Source: Erysipelotrichaceae bacterium UBA4808
Lineage (GTDB): Bacteria > Bacillota_I > Bacilli_A > Erysipelotrichales > Erysipelotrichaceae
Direction: 5' to 3'
DNA: 10,078 nucleotides
Assembly (NCBI GenBank): GCA_002402585.1
Contig: DHGC01000090.1
Span: 9,522 to 19,599, forward strand
The position numbers were made by a program, and so were the translations under genes. The notes beneath the pieces were generated by a model, which was not told where the DNA came from, did not search any database, and saw nothing but the letters and a program-made list of their open reading frames with translations. Shown in pieces: positions 6,490 through 10,078 of this stretch (the stretch's first letter is position 1; each line of letters begins with the position of its first letter).

Positions 6490-7268
6490 GTCTACTTCAA
6501 ATTGAAAAATTGACACGTAACTTTGGTGGTTTGAGTGCCGTTTCAAATGTAAGCTTGGAAGTTGAGGAACACGAATTGGTTGGTTTGATTGGCCCCAATG
6601 GGGCTGGGAAAACAACCTTGTTCAATGTTTTGACCGGTGTCTATACTCCGAGTTCAGGTCGTGTGATGTTTCAAAAAGGCGATAAAAGCATTGAATTATC
6701 CAAGTTGCCTCCGTATAAGATCACGCGTATGGGTGTTGCTCGAACTTTTCAAAATATTCGTCTTTTTAAAGAATTAAGTGTCTTGGATAATGTCAAAATC
6801 GCAATGAATCATGAGGCAAGATATGGTTTATTTGGAGCACTCCTTAGAGTTGGCAATTACTTCAAGTCAGAAGCGCTGATTGAAGAAAAAGCCCATGCCT
6901 TCCTAAAGGAAGTCAATCTAGATGAACTTGCAGAAACCAAAGCTAAAAATCTTCCTTATGGTAAACAACGTCAATTGGAGATTGCCAGAGCTTTGGCAAC
7001 GGGTGCTAAACTCTTATTCTTAGATGAGCCCGCTGCAGGGATGAATCCACAGGAAACACATGCATTGACGGGTTTCATCAAAGAAATCAAAGAAAAAATG
7101 AATCTGACCATTGTCTTGATCGAACACGATATGTCCTTGGTCATGGAGATATGCGAGCGTATCTTTGTCTTGGATTATGGTAAGTTGATTGCGTCGGGCA
7201 CTCCGGATGAAATCAAAAACAATCCAAGAGTCATAGAAGCGTATTTAGGGGATGAGGTGGAACTATGA
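6486..7268 (+). CDS. livG: Branched-chain amino acid ABC transporter ATP-binding protein LivG
   Basis: This is a cytoplasmic ATPase subunit that pairs with LivF to power uptake. In the 260-aa protein the Walker A is GPNGAGKT (36-43), the Q-loop lies in ARTFQNIRLF, and the ABC signature is degenerate, LPYGKQRQLE (from 156), as is usual for LivG. Walker B is LLFLDEP (176-182) and the switch His is H214 in LIEHDM. I chose the ATG at 6486 with AAAGGAG eight bases upstream, overlapping the livM stop as ATGA. An upstream in-frame ATG at 6462 has no ribosome site and would lengthen the overlap. The livF start overlaps its stop by 4 nt. Confidence 0.96.
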   Translation: MSLLQIEKLTRNFGGLSAVSNVSLEVEEHELVGLIGPNGAGKTTLFNVLTGVYTPSSGRVMFQKGDKSIELSKLPPYKITRMGVARTFQNIRLFKELSVLDNVKIAMNHEARYGLFGALLRVGNYFKSEALIEEKAHAFLKEVNLDELAETKAKNLPYGKQRQLEIARALATGAKLLFLDEPAAGMNPQETHALTGFIKEIKEKMNLTIVLIEHDMSLVMEICERIFVLDYGKLIASGTPDEIKNNPRVIEAYLGDEVEL

Positions 7269-7975
7269 TTTTAAGAGTACAGGATTTAAATGTCCATTAT
7301 GGTGTCATTCATGCCTTAAAAGGTGTTAATATCGAAGTAGAAGAAGGACAGATTGTATCTTTGATTGGATCCAATGGGGCGGGGAAGACAAGTCTTCTAA
7401 GAACCATCAGTGGTTTGATTAAAGCTTCATCGGGCTCAATCTATTATTTAGACCAAGAAATCGTTAATCCAAAACATCCAGAACTCTTACCCAGTACGGG
7501 TTTGGTTCAGGTTCCTGAGGGGCGTAAGATCTTTGCGGGGATGTCAGTGTATGAGAATCTATTAATGGGTGCTTATTTACGTAAAGATAAGGATGGCATC
7601 AAGGAAGATCTTGCGAATGTATATGCGCGTTTTCCCATCTTAGATCAACGTAAGCGTCAGGATGCGGCAACGCTCTCCGGTGGTGAACAACAAATGCTTG
7701 CAATCTCGCGTGCTTTAATGGCAAAGCCTAAGCTCCTTTTATTGGATGAACCTTCTATGGGTTTGGCACCTCTTTTGGTTAAAGAAATCTTCAATATCAT
7801 TCGCGACATCAATGCCACGGGCACAACCATTCTCTTGGTTGAACAAAATGCCATGCAAGCTCTTAGAATCGCGGATAAAGCGTATGTCCTTGAGACAGGT
7901 TCAATTGTCTTGCAGGGCAGTGGTCAAGAATTGTTAAGTAGTCCTGAAGTACAGAAAGTCTACTTAGGAGGTTAA
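7265..7975 (+). CDS. livF: Branched-chain amino acid ABC transporter ATP-binding protein LivF
   Basis: This is the second ATPase subunit of the transporter, 236 residues, a normal LivF length. Walker A is GSNGAGKT (35-42), the signature is LSGGEQQ (from 137) and Walker B is LLLLDEPS (157-164). The switch position is Gln194 in LVEQN instead of His, which is typical of LivF and not a defect. Its ATG overlaps the livG stop (ATGA), with GAGGTGG as ribosome site inside livG. One base separates its stop from the next gene. Confidence 0.96.
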   Translation: MILRVQDLNVHYGVIHALKGVNIEVEEGQIVSLIGSNGAGKTSLLRTISGLIKASSGSIYYLDQEIVNPKHPELLPSTGLVQVPEGRKIFAGMSVYENLLMGAYLRKDKDGIKEDLANVYARFPILDQRKRQDAATLSGGEQQMLAISRALMAKPKLLLLDEPSMGLAPLLVKEIFNIIRDINATGTTILLVEQNAMQALRIADKAYVLETGSIVLQGSGQELLSSPEVQKVYLGG

Positions 7976-7976
7976 T

Positions 7977-8597
7977 ATGTACGTTAAGAATAATATGACC
8001 GTGAACCCTAAAACAGTTCATCCCGATCAAACGATTTCAGAAGTATTGGACTTGATGCAAGAGTTTAAGATTCATCGAATTCCGGTTGTGAGTGATGGTA
8101 AACTGGTCGGCTTGGTGACACAAGGTGTGGTGACGGAGAATTCACCTTCACGTTTGAGTACCTTGAGCATCCATGAAATGAATTATTTGCTCTCGAAGAC
8201 TCGCGTCAAAGACATCATGATCAAAAAAGTCTTTACTATTTCACCAGAAGCATTGGCTGAGGAAGCTGCTTTCGTAATGGAGCAGAAAGATATTGGTTGT
8301 CTACCGGTTGTTGGGGAAGCAAATGTCCTTTTAGGGATCCTCACAACGAGTGATATCCTGAAAGCTTTTGTGAACATCCTTGGATACAATCAAAGAGGTA
8401 GTCGTGTTGCGATTCAGGTTGTGGATGGCATCGGTGTGTTTGCGGAATTGACCAAGCTTTTAGCGGATCATAAGATCTCCATTTCGCATCTTGCGAATCG
8501 TGATACTGAGATCATCTTCCGTTGTGATGAGTTGGACCAAAAGAAATTGCGAAAGCTTCTTGAAGCAAATGGCTATAACATCGTTTCAATTCAATGA
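7977..8597 (+). CDS. CBS-CBS-ACT domain protein, AcuB-like, last gene of the liv operon
   Basis: This 206-aa cytoplasmic protein has two CBS domains (about 8-57 and 76-131) and a C-terminal ACT domain (about 142-206). This is the architecture of Bacillus AcuB, a protein of unclear biochemical role linked genetically to acetoin use. CBS pairs usually bind AMP/ATP or related nucleotides and ACT domains usually bind amino acids. CBS2 ends with the common TTSDILKAF pattern (Asp126). CBS1 has TQGVV where TxxD is expected, so only one standard ribose-contacting Asp is present. AGGAGGT (7966-7972) and a one-base gap after livF show it is part of the operon. Similar CBS-ACT genes next to livF are, from memory, present in streptococci. 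A role as sensor or regulator of the transporter is inference. It is unlikely to act in acetoin metabolism here, as no other acu gene is seen. Confidence 0.88.
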   Translation: MYVKNNMTVNPKTVHPDQTISEVLDLMQEFKIHRIPVVSDGKLVGLVTQGVVTENSPSRLSTLSIHEMNYLLSKTRVKDIMIKKVFTISPEALAEEAAFVMEQKDIGCLPVVGEANVLLGILTTSDILKAFVNILGYNQRGSRVAIQVVDGIGVFAELTKLLADHKISISHLANRDTEIIFRCDELDQKKLRKLLEANGYNIVSIQ

Positions 8598-8620
8598 CAG
8601 GGTTAAGAACCCTGTTTTTT
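8597..8620 (+). terminator. Terminator of the liv operon
   Basis: A perfect 8-bp stem ACAGGGTT/AACCCTGT with a 3-nt loop is followed by TTTTTT (8615-8620). The 5' arm begins at the last base of the CBS-ACT stop codon, so the hairpin directly abuts the coding region. Confidence 0.92.
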
Positions 8621-8632
8621 CTTGAAAGTAAG

Positions 8633-8641
8633 TGCTATAGT
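8633..8641 (+). promoter_or_regulatory. Candidate extended -10 promoter for the flavodoxin/oxidoreductase pair
   Basis: TG-n-TATAGT (8633-8641) fits an extended -10 element. No good -35 box lies at the proper distance, since that position falls in the preceding T tract. The upstream TTGAAA at 8622 is only 8 bp from the hexamer and is too close to serve. The start codon is about 18 bases after the -10 element. Confidence 0.5.
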
Positions 8642-8658
8642 ACTCTGTGAGGTGGCGT

Positions 8659-9075
8659 ATGAAAACATGTGTCGTTGTATATTCCAATGCGGGTAAAGCC
8701 TTTGCTTATGCCCAGGAAATCGCTCAAAATAAGCAAGCGGATATCTTGCGTATTGAACCAAAAATTGATTTTAAAGGCTTCATGCGCTATGTATATTGGG
8801 GTTATAAAGCAAGTTTGAAACGCTCGGTTTCATTAAACCCCGATGCGATTGATTTATCGGATTTCGAGCAACTCATTGTGGTGGCACCAATTCATGCAGG
8901 TCGTATCTGTGCGCCGGTACGCAGCTGGTTGTTTACACATCGTTCGTATTTGAAAAATGTGTCGATCATTACCACACATCTGGATAAAAAGAATCCCTAC
9001 CTGGATGCGGTAGAAGCTTTAGAAAAAGAAATGATGTTTAAGTTTACAGAGATTCAATCAAAAGTCATTGAATAG
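8659..9075 (+). CDS. Small flavodoxin-like protein
   Basis: This 138-aa protein is predicted to have the flavodoxin fold, a family of FMN-binding electron carriers or quinone/FMN reductases. The first strand and phosphate loop read VVVYSNAGKAFAYA (5-18). This corresponds to the S/T-x-T-G-x-T loop with both Thr positions changed to Ala (A11, A14). The second flavin-loop region is VVAPIHAGRICAPVRSWL (74-91). It is shorter than typical flavodoxins (about 145-160). GAGGTGG at 8649-8655 supports the ATG at 8659; an in-frame GTG at 8647 is less likely because it would overlap this site. It is followed after 9 bases by a thioredoxin-reductase-like gene, and the two likely share a transcript. Electron transfer between the two is inference, and FMN binding is uncertain given the loop changes. 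Confidence 0.8.
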   Translation: MKTCVVVYSNAGKAFAYAQEIAQNKQADILRIEPKIDFKGFMRYVYWGYKASLKRSVSLNPDAIDLSDFEQLIVVAPIHAGRICAPVRSWLFTHRSYLKNVSIITTHLDKKNPYLDAVEALEKEMMFKFTEIQSKVIE

Positions 9076-9084
9076 GAGGACATT

Positions 9085-9942
9085 ATGTTTGATGTGATTG
9101 TATTAGGAAAAGGACCTGCAGGCATACAGGCGGCTGTTTATATCAAGCGGGCTAATTTGAATGTATTGGTCATTGGTAAAGATGGGGGAGCTTTGGCTAA
9201 AACCGATAAAGTTGGTAATTATTATGGATTCACACAAATCAGCGGATTGGAACTCTTGGAAGCGGGCTATGCACAGGCCAAGGCTTTGGGCATTGAGTTG
9301 ATTGAAGAGGAAGTCATTGGCATCAACTACATGGGTGATTTCAATGTGACGACCACAACGAATCAATATATTGCTAAAACGGTCATCTTGGCGACAGGCT
9401 CACCACGTGCATCTGTTCGTATTCCGAATCTAAAAGAACTCGAAGGTCGTGGTGTTTCGTATTGTGCGATCTGTGATGCGTTCTTTTATCGCAAGAAGAT
9501 CGTGGGTGTTTTAGGCCATGGCGATTATGCGGCTCAAGAAGCGCATGAATTGGTCAATGTGGCTGAACAAGTCATTGTGTTCACCAATGGTTTGGAGCCT
9601 AGTGGTCACTTTGATGAACGTGTTAAGTTTGTAAAAACAAAAGTTAAGAAAATCATCGGAACAGACCGCCTCCAAGCGGTTCAATTGGAAGATGACAGTG
9701 AAGTTGAAGTTTCCGGTTTGTTCATCGCCTTGGGGTCTGCTTCCGCAACCGATCTTGCTTTGAAGATTGGAGCGCTTGTCGAAAACAATAAAATCATTGT
9801 GGATGAGAAACAAATGACCAATGTGCCTGGCTTATTCGCAGCTGGAGATTGTACTCCCGGAATCATGCAGATTGCGAAAGCGGTTGGGGATGGTTGTGTG
9901 GCTGGACTCGAAGCCATCGCATTTGTTCGTAAGAATCCGTAA
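9085..9942 (+). CDS. Thioredoxin-reductase-like FAD oxidoreductase with CAIC dithiol
   Basis: This flavoprotein disulphide reductase belongs to the TrxB-like family, 285 residues against about 310 for standard TrxB. An N-terminal FAD site GKGPAG (8-13) is followed by ILATGS (101-106), the redox pair C127-A-I-C130 followed by Asp131, a second dinucleotide loop GHGDYA (144-149) and the C-terminal FAD motif AAGDC (252-256). The HRRxxxR element that binds the 2'-phosphate of NADPH in TrxB is absent; the equivalent stretch reads VIVFTNGLEPSG (163-174). The usual RQ before the last helix is MQ. It may therefore use NADH or a protein electron donor, or act as a dithiol oxidase like GliT-type relatives; true thioredoxin reductase activity is unproven. 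AGGAGG sits just before the start. No terminator is visible before the tRNA-Leu promoter. Confidence 0.85.
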   Translation: MFDVIVLGKGPAGIQAAVYIKRANLNVLVIGKDGGALAKTDKVGNYYGFTQISGLELLEAGYAQAKALGIELIEEEVIGINYMGDFNVTTTTNQYIAKTVILATGSPRASVRIPNLKELEGRGVSYCAICDAFFYRKKIVGVLGHGDYAAQEAHELVNVAEQVIVFTNGLEPSGHFDERVKFVKTKVKKIIGTDRLQAVQLEDDSEVEVSGLFIALGSASATDLALKIGALVENNKIIVDEKQMTNVPGLFAAGDCTPGIMQIAKAVGDGCVAGLEAIAFVRKNP

Positions 9943-9949
9943 AATGATG

Positions 9950-9978
9950 TTGAAGTGAATTCAAAAGCTTGTTATAAT
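9950..9978 (+). promoter_or_regulatory. Promoter of tRNA-Leu
   Basis: TTGAAG (9950-9955), a 17-bp spacer and a perfect TATAAT (9973-9978) are present. The tRNA starts 13 bases after the -10 box. The spacer contains the palindrome TGAATTCA (9957-9964). Confidence 0.82.
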
Positions 9979-9991
9979 TTGAATGCACTTT

Positions 9992-10074
9992 GCGCGTGTG
10001 GCGAAATTGGCAGACGCACTAGACTTAGGATCTAGCGGGCAACCATGCAGGTTCAAGTCCTGTCACGCGCACCA
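9992..10074 (+). tRNA. tRNA-Leu (anticodon TAG)
   Basis: This is a complete 83-nt class II tRNA. The acceptor stem GCGCGTG pairs with CACGCGC (10064-10070), with discriminator A and encoded CCA at 10072-10074. The anticodon stem CTAGA/TCTAG holds the loop CTTAGGA with anticodon TAG at 10026-10028, reading CUN codons. An 11-nt variable region (10036-10046) precedes the T arm GCAGGTTCAAGTCCTGT. The window ends 4 bases later, so any following tRNA or terminator is not seen. Confidence 0.97.
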
Positions 10075-10078
10075 TGTA

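Noticed and set aside
7841..7852. Loss of the switch His in LivF (Gln194) as a catalytic defect
   Set aside because: Gln in the VEQN context is usual for LivF proteins, so it is not evidence of inactivation.
8622..8641. TTGAAA at 8622-8627 as -35 box for the flavodoxin promoter
   Set aside because: It is only 8 bp from TATAGT, far too close for a sigma-A promoter; the extended -10 reading is preferred.
9511..9813. Reverse-strand 100-codon open frame inside the TrxR-like gene (and similar reverse frames inside the MATE, livJ and livM genes)
   Set aside because: All lie opposite well-recognised coding genes, lack ribosome sites and show no domain-like sequence; they are shadows of codon structure.

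Overview
The window looks like a chromosomal segment of a low-to-moderate GC Gram-positive bacterium (Bacillota). The evidence is strong AGGAGG-type ribosome binding sites, TTGAxx-N17-TATAAT promoters, tRNA genes with encoded CCA ends, lipoprotein signal peptides and short intergenic gaps. Gene content and tRNA style would suit an Erysipelotrichia-like lineage, but that placement is an impression, not a result. All genes are on the + strand, and I see no transposase, integrase, phage or CRISPR signature.

Layout. (1) 1-1438: a terminator from an upstream gene, then a MATE-family multidrug/Na+ antiporter. (2) 1456-1875: a tRNA-Asn(GTT)/tRNA-Glu(TTC) pair with its own promoter and terminator, then a separately promoted tRNA-Lys(CTT) with its terminator. 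(3) 1921-8620: a branched-chain amino acid (HAAT/Liv-type) ABC transporter locus. It holds two tandem paralogous lipoprotein substrate-binding genes, each with its own promoter, then livH, livM, livG, livF and a CBS-CBS-ACT (AcuB-like) gene, closed by a strong terminator. The first livJ is its own unit, ending at a 9-bp hairpin terminator. The second livJ leads the operon and is separated from livH by a long hairpin with a poor T tract. (4) 8633-9942: a two-gene unit of a small flavodoxin-like protein and a thioredoxin-reductase-like flavoprotein with a CAIC dithiol but no HRRxxxR NADPH motif. (5) 9950-10074: a promoter and a complete tRNA-Leu(TAG).

How the genes work together. Two lipid-anchored receptors (LivJ1, LivJ2) probably share one permease (LivH/LivM) energised by LivG/LivF. 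The CBS-ACT protein is translated right behind livF and is a plausible cytoplasmic nucleotide/amino-acid sensor for this uptake system. The promoters of the two livJ genes are homologous and keep matching upstream boxes, so the duplication carried its control region along. The flavodoxin/oxidoreductase pair is a candidate thiol-redox module in which electrons might come from a flavodoxin-type carrier instead of NADPH. Most of the window is recognisable housekeeping. The points most worth a second look are the paired livJ promoters, the operon-encoded CBS-ACT protein and the flavodoxin/TrxR-like pair.
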